From assembly GCA_030526885.1 (NCBI GenBank), contig JAUNBV010000110.1, positions 1-6,471 on the forward strand: DNA of 6,471 bases, written 5' to 3'. The stretch comes from Syntrophomonadaceae bacterium (GTDB taxonomy: Bacteria > Bacillota > Syntrophomonadia > Syntrophomonadales > Syntrophomonadaceae). The notes beneath the pieces are model-generated. The model was given only the letters and a program-made list of their open reading frames with translations, was not told the DNA's origin and searched no databases. The stretch's first letter is position 1. Each line of letters begins with the position of its first letter. The position numbers were made by a program, and so were the translations under genes. Shown in pieces: positions 1 to 5,874 of this stretch.

Positions 1-23
1 GTTAAAAGATATATAAGCAGGAT

Positions 24-34
24 GTTAGACTAAC
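24..34. promoter_or_regulatory. Short perfect palindrome upstream of the hydrolase gene (possible operator)
   Basis: GTTAG-A-CTAAC is an 11 bp inverted repeat. A TATAAG-like -10 element lies just upstream at 12-17, so the palindrome would sit on the transcription start. The matching -35 would fall outside the window. The sequence is short and could be chance; calling it an operator is inference. Confidence 0.2.
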
Positions 35-44
35 CGCAGCGAAT

Positions 45-79
45 TGCTCTTCCATACTCTTGACGAGGAAGGAAGAGCA
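45..79 (+). promoter_or_regulatory. Hairpin covering the ribosome binding site of the hydrolase gene
   Basis: Bases 45-53 (TGCTCTTCC) pair perfectly with 71-79 (GGAAGAGCA), a 9 bp stem. The loop can form an inner CTC/GAG stem (57-59 with 65-67). The right arm is the purine-rich ribosome binding site for the TTG start at 82, so folding would hide it. Four T residues (80-83) follow, so the same structure could instead be a weak terminator of a gene lying left of the window. The pairing is seen directly; a regulatory role is inferred. Confidence 0.4.
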
Positions 80-81
80 TT

Positions 82-996
82 TTGCTGCATAAGATTGATA
101 AATACGTGCGCGTGGTCGAGTTTCCGGGCTTTCACTACAGTAACTGCAACTGTGTTCTCATAGAGGATGAGCAGCGTTTCCTGCTGGACACCGGCCCCAA
201 TGAAGAAGACCTGGCCATGCTGATTAACCAGCCGCCGGATATAATCGTGAATTCCCACGGCCATATCGATCATTACGTGTTTAACCACTGTTTTCCGGAC
301 AGCCGCATACTGATGCACGCCGGGGATCACGCTATCGCGCAGTCCACCGAGGCCTATCTGAATGAGTTCAATATCAGCACCCTGGCCCCCGACCCGGCGT
401 GGTGCGAGATATACGCCCAGGCGGTGCGGCACTACCCCACCCGCATCGACGGCCAGATTCACGATAACCAGTGGTTTGATACCGGCCATGTGCGTTTTCA
501 GGTGCTGCATACCCCGGGGCATTCGCCCGGGCATTGCTGCTTTTTCTTTCCCGAACAGGGCTTTATTTTCAGCATCGACATCGACTTTTCCACCTTCGGT
601 CCCTGGTATGCCAGCGTGAGCTGCTCCCTCTCCGAGCTGCTGGCCTCGATAGACCGGCTGGCAGACATAAAGCCGGATTATTACATCAGCGGGCATGGGG
701 CGCCTTTTATTCGGGACGAGGTCCAAAAGAGACTGCTGGCTTATCGCGACACCATATTTCAGCGCCAGCGGCGGGTAGTGGATGTGCTGTATAAGGGGAA
801 GAACGACATTGAGGATATGGCCCATGACCTGCCGGTCTATCAACGGTTGCTGGCCCCCAAAGAAATTTTTCATATCTATGAGCAGTCCATGATCATGGTG
901 CATATGCGTTATCTGGAGGAACTGGGCTATACGTACTGCGAGGACGGCAAGTGGTATCTGGCTAAAAATCTGAGCCGGGCCAAGCTGGACTTGTAA
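82..996 (+). CDS. Metallo-beta-lactamase-fold hydrolase with C-terminal winged-helix-like region
   Basis: This 304-residue protein is a probable cytoplasmic zinc hydrolase of the metallo-beta-lactamase superfamily. The metal-binding signature is H59-G-H61-I-D63-H64. It is followed by H147 in TPGHSPGH, an acidic ligand candidate in SIDID (D166 or D168), and H205 in SGHG, so the full ligand set is present in the usual order. The last 80 or so residues (about 225-295) are helical and resemble the winged-helix-like tail of glyoxalase II/LACTB2-type members. The substrate cannot be told from sequence; thioester, lactone and nucleic-acid hydrolases share this fold. The start is TTG: an in-frame TGA at 61-63 closes the frame, and GAGGAAGGAAGAG (65-77) is a good ribosome binding site, whereas GTG at 106 or 112 has none. 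No signal peptide or membrane span is visible. The last 35 bases overlap the 3' end of mnmA on the other strand. Confidence 0.88.
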   Translation: MLHKIDKYVRVVEFPGFHYSNCNCVLIEDEQRFLLDTGPNEEDLAMLINQPPDIIVNSHGHIDHYVFNHCFPDSRILMHAGDHAIAQSTEAYLNEFNISTLAPDPAWCEIYAQAVRHYPTRIDGQIHDNQWFDTGHVRFQVLHTPGHSPGHCCFFFPEQGFIFSIDIDFSTFGPWYASVSCSLSELLASIDRLADIKPDYYISGHGAPFIRDEVQKRLLAYRDTIFQRQRRVVDVLYKGKNDIEDMAHDLPVYQRLLAPKEIFHIYEQSMIMVHMRYLEELGYTYCEDGKWYLAKNLSRAKLDL

Positions 997-2014
997 TTAT
1001 ACCGCCGCCTAAGGTCACATCATCGCGGTAGCAGACCGCCGACTGGCCGGGCGTCACGGCGCGCTGGGGGGTATCGAAGACAAACACAAAGCCGTCTTCC
1101 CTGCGCCGGGCTATGGTTGCCGTTACCTGCCTGGGCGTGTAACGGATTTTGATCTGCACCCTTTGCCCCACCGCCATGGCGGCCTCGTCGGCGATGAAAT
1201 TCCATTGCGCGGCGCACACGCCGGGCTGGTAAAGCTCCTCGTCATCTCCTAATACCACGCGATTACTCTCCGGCTCCAGCCGCAATACATACCGCGGCTT
1301 GCCGGCGGCGGCAACGCCCAATCCCTTGCGCTGACCGACGGTATATAGATGCAGCCCCTGATGTCGCCCCAGTATATTGCCGCCGGTATCGGTAAAATCT
1401 CCCGGCGGCATATCCAGCCGGGAACTTAAAAATTCACGGTAATCATCCCGGATAAAGCATATCTCCTGGCTCTCCTTGGATTCGGCGGCGGTGATGCCGC
1501 GCGCCCCGGCTATTTGCCGCACCTGCCGCTTAGTCAGCGCACCCAGCGGGAACACGGCGCGCGCTAGCTGTTGCTGGCTTAAGCGCCACAGGAAATAGCT
1601 CTGGTCCTTTTGCGCATCCAGCCCTTTTTTCAACAGCCAGCGCATACTGTCATCATCCCATTGTACCCGCGCATAGTGGCCGGTAGCTACCTTGTGCGCT
1701 CCCAGTATACGCGCTTTTTCCAGCAGCAAACCGAACTTTATGCTGCGGTTACACTCCACGCATGGATTGGGAGTGGTGCTGTGAGCATAACCCGAACAAA
1801 ACCCGGCGATAACGGTTTGTTCAAATTCCGCCCGCAAGTCGGCGGTGTGATGCGGGATGCCCAACTGCTCCGCCGCGGTCCGGGCGGCATAAAGCGCGCT
1901 ATCGTCCTCTAGCTGCCGCATGGTCAGCCCCAGCAGTTCATGGCCCTGCTCCTTAAGTAAAGCCGCGGCTACCGTGCTGTCCACTCCCCCGCTCATTAAA
2001 ACCGCTATTTTCAT
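962..2014 (-). CDS. mnmA: tRNA-specific 2-thiouridylase MnmA (TrmU)
   Basis: MnmA activates U34 of the Lys, Glu and Gln tRNAs by adenylation and inserts sulfur, supplied as persulfide by a cysteine desulfurase, to form 2-thiouridine in the cytoplasm. The N-terminal ATP-binding PP-loop is SGGVDS (8-13). The catalytic cysteine is C85 in TPNPCVECN and the second active-site cysteine is C186 in SQEICF. The KDQSYFL tRNA-contact motif (136-142) and the TVGQRKGLG block (225-233) are present, and the C-terminal beta-barrel ends in the family's usual GGGII (336-340). At 350 residues it is slightly shorter than typical members (about 360-370), mainly in the loop after residue 31. Ten residues follow GGGII, encoded in the overlap with the convergent hydrolase gene. 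The ATG has a good ribosome binding site (AAGGGAG, 2022-2028). The gene is divergent from rarA. No cysteine desulfurase gene lies in the window. Confidence 0.96.
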   Translation of the reverse strand: MKIAVLMSGGVDSTVAAALLKEQGHELLGLTMRQLEDDSALYAARTAAEQLGIPHHTADLRAEFEQTVIAGFCSGYAHSTTPNPCVECNRSIKFGLLLEKARILGAHKVATGHYARVQWDDDSMRWLLKKGLDAQKDQSYFLWRLSQQQLARAVFPLGALTKRQVRQIAGARGITAAESKESQEICFIRDDYREFLSSRLDMPPGDFTDTGGNILGRHQGLHLYTVGQRKGLGVAAAGKPRYVLRLEPESNRVVLGDDEELYQPGVCAAQWNFIADEAAMAVGQRVQIKIRYTPRQVTATIARRREDGFVFVFDTPQRAVTPGQSAVCYRDDVTLGGGIITSPAWPGSDF

Positions 2015-2045
2015 GAAACACTCTCCCTTGTCCCGTGTAATCAGC

Positions 2046-2073
2046 TATAATAAACTTAAAATACATTAAGGAG
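2046..2073 (+). promoter_or_regulatory. Probable -10 element and ribosome binding site of rarA
   Basis: A perfect TATAAT lies at 2046-2051. A strong AAGGAG (2068-2073) sits 10 bases before the rarA ATG. No good -35 is found 16-18 bp upstream; TTGTCC at 2028-2033 is too close. The whole mnmA/rarA gap is 69 bp, so the two divergent promoters must overlap or abut. On the minus strand TATTAT (2047-2052) could serve mnmA, again without a clear -35. Confidence 0.4.
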
Positions 2074-2083
2074 ACCGCTCACC

Positions 2084-3439
2084 ATGACCGACCTGTTCAG
2101 TCTGAAACAAGCCTCCGCCGTGGATGAATCGGCGCCCTTGGCATGGCGGATGCGTCCGCGCACGCTGGAGGAATTATACGGCCAGAGCCATATCCTGGCG
2201 CCGGGCGCTCCCCTCAGGCGCAGCATCGACAGCGACCGCCTCCATTCCTTTGTGCTCTACGGCCCGCCCGGCACCGGCAAGACCAGCATCGCCCGAGTGA
2301 TCGCGCACCGCAGCAAATCCCATTTTGAATATATGAAGGCGGTCAGCGCCGGAGTGGCGGATATCCGCAAACTGGCGGCCGACGCCGCCGACCGGCAGAA
2401 ATATTATCAGCAGCGCACCATTCTTTTTCTGGATGAGATCCACCGCTTCAACAAGGCGCAACAGGATGTGCTGCTGCCCTTCGTAGAGGACGGCGCCCTC
2501 ATCCTCATCGGCGCTACCACCGAAAACCCCTTGTATGAACTCAATAACGCCCTGCTTTCCCGCTGCCGTCTCTACATTCTGGAGCCGCTGGACGAATCCA
2601 GCATCATCAGTATAATCAAAAATGCGCTCCGTGACAAAGAGCGGGGGCTGGGAAAATATCAAATCACCATCGAGGATGAAGCTTTCCCGCTGCTGGTACG
2701 CGCCAGCCAGGGCGACGCCAGAGTGGCCTTAAACCTGCTGGACACCATGTATAACTCCTATTATGGCGACGAGGGCCTGACCATCGACGCCGCTATGCTG
2801 CAGCGGGTCAGCGGGAAACTGCTGCTCAAATACGACCGCAGCGGCGACCGGCACTTCGATACCATCTCCGCGTTTATCAAAAGCATTCGCGGCTCCGATC
2901 CCGACGCCGCCCTGTACTGGATGGCGGCCATGATCGAAGCCGGCGAGGACCCCAAGTATATCGCGCGGCGGTTGGTGGTACACGCCGCGGAGGATATCGG
3001 GCTGGCCGACCCCATGGCGCTGGTCATAGCCACCTCCGCGGTGGACGCGCTGAACTTCGTGGGGCTGCCCGAAGCTGCCATTCCGCTGGCCGAAGCCACC
3101 ATCTATCTGGCTACCGCGCCCAAGAGCAACAGCGCCAAGGAGGCTATCCATGCAGCGCTGAATCTGGTGCGGCAGCAGAACAAGATTACCGTTCCGCCCC
3201 ATATAGCGGATGCCTCCCACTCCAAAGCCGGGCCGCTGTTGGGCAAGGGCAAGGGCTACCTCTACCCGCCCAGCTTCGGCGGCTATGTGGAGCAGGATTA
3301 CCTACCCCCCGAGCTTAAGGGAACCAAGCTGTATAAACCCATGAACAACGGCTACGAGCAGGCCATTGCGGAATTTCAGCAGCGTTTGCGGGAAAGATAC
3401 GCGGAGCAAAAGAATAACCGCGGCGGCGTTAAGAACTGA
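2084..3439 (+). CDS. rarA: Replication-associated recombination protein RarA (MgsA), AAA+ ATPase
   Basis: RarA is a cytoplasmic AAA+ ATPase related to clamp-loader subunits and eukaryotic WRNIP1/Mgs1. It acts at stalled replication forks and single-stranded DNA ends. The AAA+ motifs appear in order: Walker A GPPGTGKT (60-67), Walker B LFLDEIHRF with D117 and E118, sensor 1 GATTEN (143-148), the arginine finger in LLSRCR (R160), and sensor 2 in GDARVALN (R213). The C-terminal tetramerisation region is typical: KYDRSGDRHFDTISAFIKS (249-267), EDPKYIARRLVVHAAEDIG (288-306) and the end block with YLYPPSFGGYVEQDYLP. Length (451 residues) is normal. The start ATG has AAGGAG 10 bases upstream. In Bacillus subtilis rarA lies near cymR, iscS and mnmA. 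Here mnmA is its divergent neighbour, which supports the call, but cymR and iscS are not between them. Confidence 0.96.
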   Translation: MTDLFSLKQASAVDESAPLAWRMRPRTLEELYGQSHILAPGAPLRRSIDSDRLHSFVLYGPPGTGKTSIARVIAHRSKSHFEYMKAVSAGVADIRKLAADAADRQKYYQQRTILFLDEIHRFNKAQQDVLLPFVEDGALILIGATTENPLYELNNALLSRCRLYILEPLDESSIISIIKNALRDKERGLGKYQITIEDEAFPLLVRASQGDARVALNLLDTMYNSYYGDEGLTIDAAMLQRVSGKLLLKYDRSGDRHFDTISAFIKSIRGSDPDAALYWMAAMIEAGEDPKYIARRLVVHAAEDIGLADPMALVIATSAVDALNFVGLPEAAIPLAEATIYLATAPKSNSAKEAIHAALNLVRQQNKITVPPHIADASHSKAGPLLGKGKGYLYPPSFGGYVEQDYLPPELKGTKLYKPMNNGYEQAIAEFQQRLRERYAEQKNNRGGVKN

Positions 3440-3450
3440 GCCCTCGGCTC
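3438..3450. terminator. Small hairpin between the convergent rarA and antiporter genes
   Basis: GAGCC (3438-3442) and GGCTC (3446-3450) form a 5 bp stem with a 3-base loop, starting inside the rarA stop codon. It lies in a 32 bp convergent gap where a two-way terminator would be expected. Neither side has a proper T-run, so terminator function is weakly supported. Confidence 0.22.
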
Positions 3451-3471
3451 TTATGCCGTATGATGCCTATT

Positions 3472-3948
3472 TTAAACGCTTTTCAGTAATTGCCGGCTAA
3501 CATTATGGACATCCGCGCTGCTGCCCAGCAGGATGAGGTCGTCGCGCGCTTTAAGCTGCGTTTCTCCGCCCGGATTGGACAAAACTTCGCCGCCCCGGCG
3601 CACCGCCACCAGATTGACGTGGTATTTATTGCGCAGTTCGATCTCGCTCAGCGTCTTTCCTGCGGCCGGTGAGCCCTCATACACGCGCACGGTAATCAAA
3701 TCAATATCCTGCAGGTGCATATGGTCCAGGGATTTCAGGCTGGAGCGTCCCCCGCTCACACTGCGCCACATACTGTAACCCTCCGCCCGTACCTGATCCA
3801 CATACTCTTCTATCTCCTGCACCGGCACCAGATAAGCGCCCAATACCCGGGAAAAAATCTCTACGCTGGTCTCGTATTCCTCCGGTATCACTTCACTGGC
3901 CCCCACGGCTATTAGCTCATCCACCTTAGCCACAAAACGGGTGCGCAC
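3472..3948 (-). CDS. C-terminal fragment of the antiporter: end of TrkA-N plus TrkA-C domain
   Basis: This is the downstream part of the broken antiporter; the listed start is a GTG (3948-3946) that lies inside the natural domain rather than at a true gene start. The frame itself is open back to a TAA at 4035-4033. Residues 1-40 (RTRFVAKVDEL, VIPEEYETSVEIFSRVL) are the standard end of the RCK N-domain and linker of Kef proteins. Residues 80-157 form a TrkA-C domain, with the typical TLSEIELRNKYHVNLVAVRR stretch and the closing DDLILLGS. TrkA-C domains bind small ligands that gate the transporter. I see no ribosome binding site before the GTG, so independent translation is unlikely. Confidence 0.6.
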   Translation of the reverse strand: MRTRFVAKVDELIAVGASEVIPEEYETSVEIFSRVLGAYLVPVQEIEEYVDQVRAEGYSMWRSVSGGRSSLKSLDHMHLQDIDLITVRVYEGSPAAGKTLSEIELRNKYHVNLVAVRRGGEVLSNPGGETQLKARDDLILLGSSADVHNVSRQLLKSV

Positions 3949-5456
3949 GATAATCTGCAGGGTGGGACTGAGCCGGCGGGCCAGGCTGGTGATGCGCTTG
4001 CCGGCTTCGGTATCATGGCGATGACCATCATTTTAGCTTTATCGATACCCGCCGCGTGCAAAACTTCCTCGTTAGTGGCATCTCCGTACATCACCGGCAC
4101 TCCTTGGCACTTTTCATGGCGCACGGTAGCCGCGTTCAATTCCAATACCACATAGGGGATATGGGCAAAATCAGCCGCCGCCGCCAGATTGCGCCCGTTT
4201 ATACCGTAGCCCACAATGATGAGATGGTTGTCCAGTTCCACCGCCGTAGCGGCCTTGCCCGCTGCCATACGGCCATTCTTTATCCTTTCCGGCAAGGGCA
4301 GCTTGCCGATGGCGGCTGCCGCTCGCGGCGCGAGAGCGATTAAAAACGGCGTCATCATCATGGTGATGATGGAAGCCGACAAAAAGCCCTGATATAGCAC
4401 GTCGCCGATTAACCGGTATTCCACCCCGGTCTGAGCCAGCAGGAAGGAGAATTCGCCGATCTGCCCCAGAGCCAATCCCACCAATACCGCTACCCGCAGC
4501 GGGTATCCCAGCACCAGCGCGGCCAAAGCGGCGATAAGCGCCTTTCCCAGCAGCACCACCGCCACCAGAAAAATGACCAGCCCTATGTTACTCAGCGCGG
4601 CGGCGCTATTGAGCAGCATCCCCACGGAGATAAAAAACAGGCTGGTAAACACATTTATAAAGGGCGTGATATTGCCCAGCGCCTGGTGGCTGTATTCCGA
4701 ATCGGCGATAATCATGCCGGCCAGGAAAGCGCCCAAAGCCAGCGACAGGCCCGCCAGGTTAGTGACCCAGGCCACGCCGAAGCAGATAACGATGACACAC
4801 AGTAAAAATAGCTCGTTGCTCTGGGTACGGGCCACGCGATACAGCAGCGGGGGGATGACCACCTTGGCCAGCAAAAATACCAAAAAAAGCACCCCGGCAA
4901 TCTTTGCCAGGATGAGCCATACCGATTCCGTACTGCCGCCGCCCTCGGCCAGCAACGGAGTCAAGAGCATCATGGGCACGATGATGAGATCCTGAAAAAT
5001 GAGGATGCCCAACACGCTGTTGCCGTGCGGAGCCGCTATCTCGCCGCGTTCGTTGAGTTGCTTGATAACGATGGCGGTACTGCTCAAGGCAATCAGAAAT
5101 CCCATGAATAATGACGAATTAAAGGACAAGCCCAACAGATAGGAGATGGCCGCGGACAGGGCGATGGTGAGCAACACCTGGATGGCGCCGCCAATAAACA
5201 CCACCCTTTTCATAGCCATGAGCTGTCGAAACGAAAACTCGAGCCCGATACTGAACAGCAGCATAATGACGCCGATTTCCGCTACCTGTTCCACCTGTTC
5301 CACCGATCTTACCAGGCCCAGTCCATGCGGCCCGGCCAAAATGCCGGTCAGCAGATATCCCACTATGGCCGGTACCTTCAGTTTGTTACAAACCAGCAAC
5401 ACCAAGACCGCCAGACAAAATACCACAAATATTTCGGTCAGGACCGGAGAAATCAT
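3912..5456 (-). CDS. N-terminal part of the antiporter: membrane domain and first half of TrkA-N
   Basis: This is the 514-residue frame that starts at the intact ATG; GGGGGA (5463-5468) is its ribosome binding site, 6 bases away. Residues 1-378 are the Na_H_Exchanger membrane domain, with about 12-13 hydrophobic spans. Family marks include GYLLTGILAGPHGLGL (33-48), LLFSIGLEFSF (66-76), ALSSTAIV (123-130), FQDLIIVP with the conserved acidic D156 (154-161), the ALGAFLAGMIIADSE loop (240-254) and GQIGEFSFLLAQ (331-342). Residues 410-480 begin a TrkA-N Rossmann fold: GYGING (416-421), an acidic end to strand 2 (E439) and YGDATNEEVL (457-466), which suggests NAD(H)-type or nucleotide control. Family-like sequence stops at VIA (478-480); everything after is out-of-frame. 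Cation choice (K+ or Na+) cannot be read from sequence. Confidence 0.85.
   Translation of the reverse strand: MISPVLTEIFVVFCLAVLVLLVCNKLKVPAIVGYLLTGILAGPHGLGLVRSVEQVEQVAEIGVIMLLFSIGLEFSFRQLMAMKRVVFIGGAIQVLLTIALSAAISYLLGLSFNSSLFMGFLIALSSTAIVIKQLNERGEIAAPHGNSVLGILIFQDLIIVPMMLLTPLLAEGGGSTESVWLILAKIAGVLFLVFLLAKVVIPPLLYRVARTQSNELFLLCVIVICFGVAWVTNLAGLSLALGAFLAGMIIADSEYSHQALGNITPFINVFTSLFFISVGMLLNSAAALSNIGLVIFLVAVVLLGKALIAALAALVLGYPLRVAVLVGLALGQIGEFSFLLAQTGVEYRLIGDVLYQGFLSASIITMMMTPFLIALAPRAAAAIGKLPLPERIKNGRMAAGKAATAVELDNHLIIVGYGINGRNLAAAADFAHIPYVVLELNAATVRHEKCQGVPVMYGDATNEEVLHAAGIDKAKMMVIAMIPKPASASPAWPAGSVPPCRLSCAPVLWLRWMS
4012..4019 (-). other. Frameshift site in the antiporter gene
   Basis: On the minus strand the text reads GTC ATC GCC ATGATACC. 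Homology is in frame through GCC (4019-4017) and then in the -1 frame from GAT (4014-4012). The second frame has a stop at 4035-4033 and the first ends at 3912, which limits the shift to that interval. There is no X-XXY-YYZ slippery heptamer here, so programmed frameshifting is not supported. Confidence 0.75.
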
Positions 5457-5511
5457 GTTTAGTCCCCCATTAACTGCAAATGCGGCACCCGCGTCAATTA
5501 TTCAAGAAGGA

Positions 5512-5616
5512 TCAGAGCAGGAGCAAGCCCACCCCTATAGCCACAGCGCACGATATCACGACCCAGAGGAAAGTTCTTAAAAATTCATGTTTGACTATCT
5601 TTACCAATTCTTCCAT
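5512..5616 (-). CDS. Small single-span membrane protein, 34 residues, unknown function
   Basis: This short gene encodes MEELVKIVKHEFLRTF, then a run of about 18 hydrophobic residues ending in GVGLLLL and a TGA stop. The layout is an amphipathic, partly basic N-terminus (K6, K9, H10, R14) and one membrane span from about residue 13 to the C-terminus, with W18 near the interface and C23 within the span. By the positive-inside rule the N-terminus would be cytoplasmic. The ATG has a strong ribosome binding site, AAGGGG (5625-5630), 8 bases upstream, and an in-frame TAA at 5629-5631 marks where the frame begins. A promoter lies at 5647-5675. The antiporter gene starts 55 bases downstream on the same strand with no terminator between, so the two are probably co-transcribed. 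I do not recognise the family. It could be a small regulator or accessory subunit of the antiporter; that is inference from position only. Confidence 0.65.
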   Translation of the reverse strand: MEELVKIVKHEFLRTFLWVVISCAVAIGVGLLLL

Positions 5617-5646
5617 GGTCCACACCCCTTAACACGATAATGAAAT

Positions 5647-5675
5647 ATTATAACCCTTTGCGCCGTGAAATGCAA
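5647..5675 (-). promoter_or_regulatory. Sigma-A-type promoter for the small membrane protein/antiporter operon
   Basis: On the minus strand there is a perfect -10 TATAAT (5652-5647) and a weak -35 TTGCAT (5675-5670, 3 of 6 consensus bases), separated by exactly 17 bp. Transcription would start near 5640, giving a leader of about 24 bases that includes the AAGGGG ribosome binding site. Confidence 0.55.
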
Positions 5676-5738
5676 ACCTTTTGGCGGCCAGACCGCAACG
5701 GCGGAAGCAATTACATTGATATGAATTAATTAGGGCAA

Positions 5739-5752
5739 AAAATTATAATTTT
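5739..5752. promoter_or_regulatory. 14 bp perfect palindrome containing a TATAAT box upstream of the thiolase gene
   Basis: AAAATTATAATTTT is fully self-complementary and contains TATAAT (5744-5749) in the thiolase direction. A TTGATA at 5716-5721 is a good -35 match, but the 22 bp spacing is too long for a standard promoter. Use as a -10 or an operator is possible. Sequence this AT-rich can make such palindromes by chance. Confidence 0.3.
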
Positions 5753-5769
5753 ATAAAAAAGTAGTAGCC

Positions 5770-5797
5770 AAATAGAAACTTATCATATAAAATAGAA
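5770..5797 (+). repeat. Direct repeat AAATAGAA with 20 bp period upstream of the thiolase gene
   Basis: AAATAGAA occurs at 5770-5777 and 5790-5797, with starts 20 bp apart (about two helical turns). A shorter AAATAG recurs at 5819-5824. A TATAAA (5786-5791) overlaps the second copy and may be another -10 candidate. Spacing by whole helical turns is what tandem regulator sites would show, but two copies are thin evidence. Confidence 0.3.
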
Positions 5798-5806
5798 GCC
5801 AGTGAG

Positions 5807-5845
5807 TGGTCAGTTCTCAAATAGCTGACAGGTCCAAAGAGACCA
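5807..5845 (+). promoter_or_regulatory. Structured leader before the thiolase start
   Basis: Two neighbouring hairpins can form: GTCAGTT (5809-5815) with AGCTGAC (5823-5829, one G-U pair), and GGTC (5831-5834) with GACC (5841-5844). Alternatively TGGTC (5807-5811) can pair with GACCA (5841-5845), which would exclude the second hairpin and disrupt the base of the first. The structure ends 10 bases before the AAAGGGGG ribosome binding site (5856-5863). It matches no riboswitch class I know; the stems are short. Confidence 0.28.
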
Positions 5846-5874
5846 AAATATTTTTAAAGGGGGATTCCATAAGT

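Larger units (their letters stand above)
3472..5456 (-). pseudogene. CPA2/Kef-type cation:proton antiporter with RCK domain, frameshifted
   Basis: Read as a whole, this is a monovalent cation:proton antiporter of the CPA2 (KefB/KefC) family: a 12-13 span membrane domain, then a cytoplasmic TrkA-N (Rossmann) and TrkA-C ligand-gated regulatory tail. Two reading frames are needed to cover it. The first runs in frame from the ATG at 5456 to about 4017. After GCC (4019-4017) the family-like sequence resumes in another frame at GAT (4014-4012), continuing DTEAGKRITSLARRLSP and then into the tail. The missing length fits loss of 1 or 4 bases; many relatives have two residues (such as Ile-Ser or Ile-Pro) at this spot, which favours 4. 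Without correction the protein ends in about 35 unrelated residues and lacks half of its Rossmann domain and all of TrkA-C. It could be a real mutation or a sequencing or assembly error. The rest of the frame is intact, so any inactivation is recent. Confidence 0.8.

Noticed and set aside
25..903. Long open frame (292 codons) on the minus strand opposite the hydrolase gene
   Set aside because: No domain or family-like motif and low-complexity composition; the plus-strand protein has the full metal-binding set. It is a shadow of codon bias.
2174..3220. Two minus-strand open frames opposite rarA (2174-2662 and 2729-3220)
   Set aside because: Both lie within the well-conserved rarA frame and show no recognisable motifs.
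3438..3471. Strong bidirectional terminator between rarA and the antiporter
   Set aside because: The stem is only 5 bp and lacks T-runs on either side; kept as a low-confidence entry only.
4012..4035. Programmed ribosomal frameshift to make the full antiporter
   Set aside because: There is no slippery heptamer, no internal Shine-Dalgarno-like spur I could see and no clear downstream structure, so mutation or sequence error is simpler.
4573..5580. Plus-strand open frames opposite the antiporter and small membrane protein
   Set aside because: They mirror the hydrophobic codons of the antiporter on the other strand and have no family-like sequence.
5716..5749. TTGATA (5716-5721) plus TATAAT (5744-5749) as a standard thiolase promoter
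   Set aside because: The spacing is 22 bp, too long for a sigma-A promoter, so I kept only a low-confidence -10/palindrome entry.
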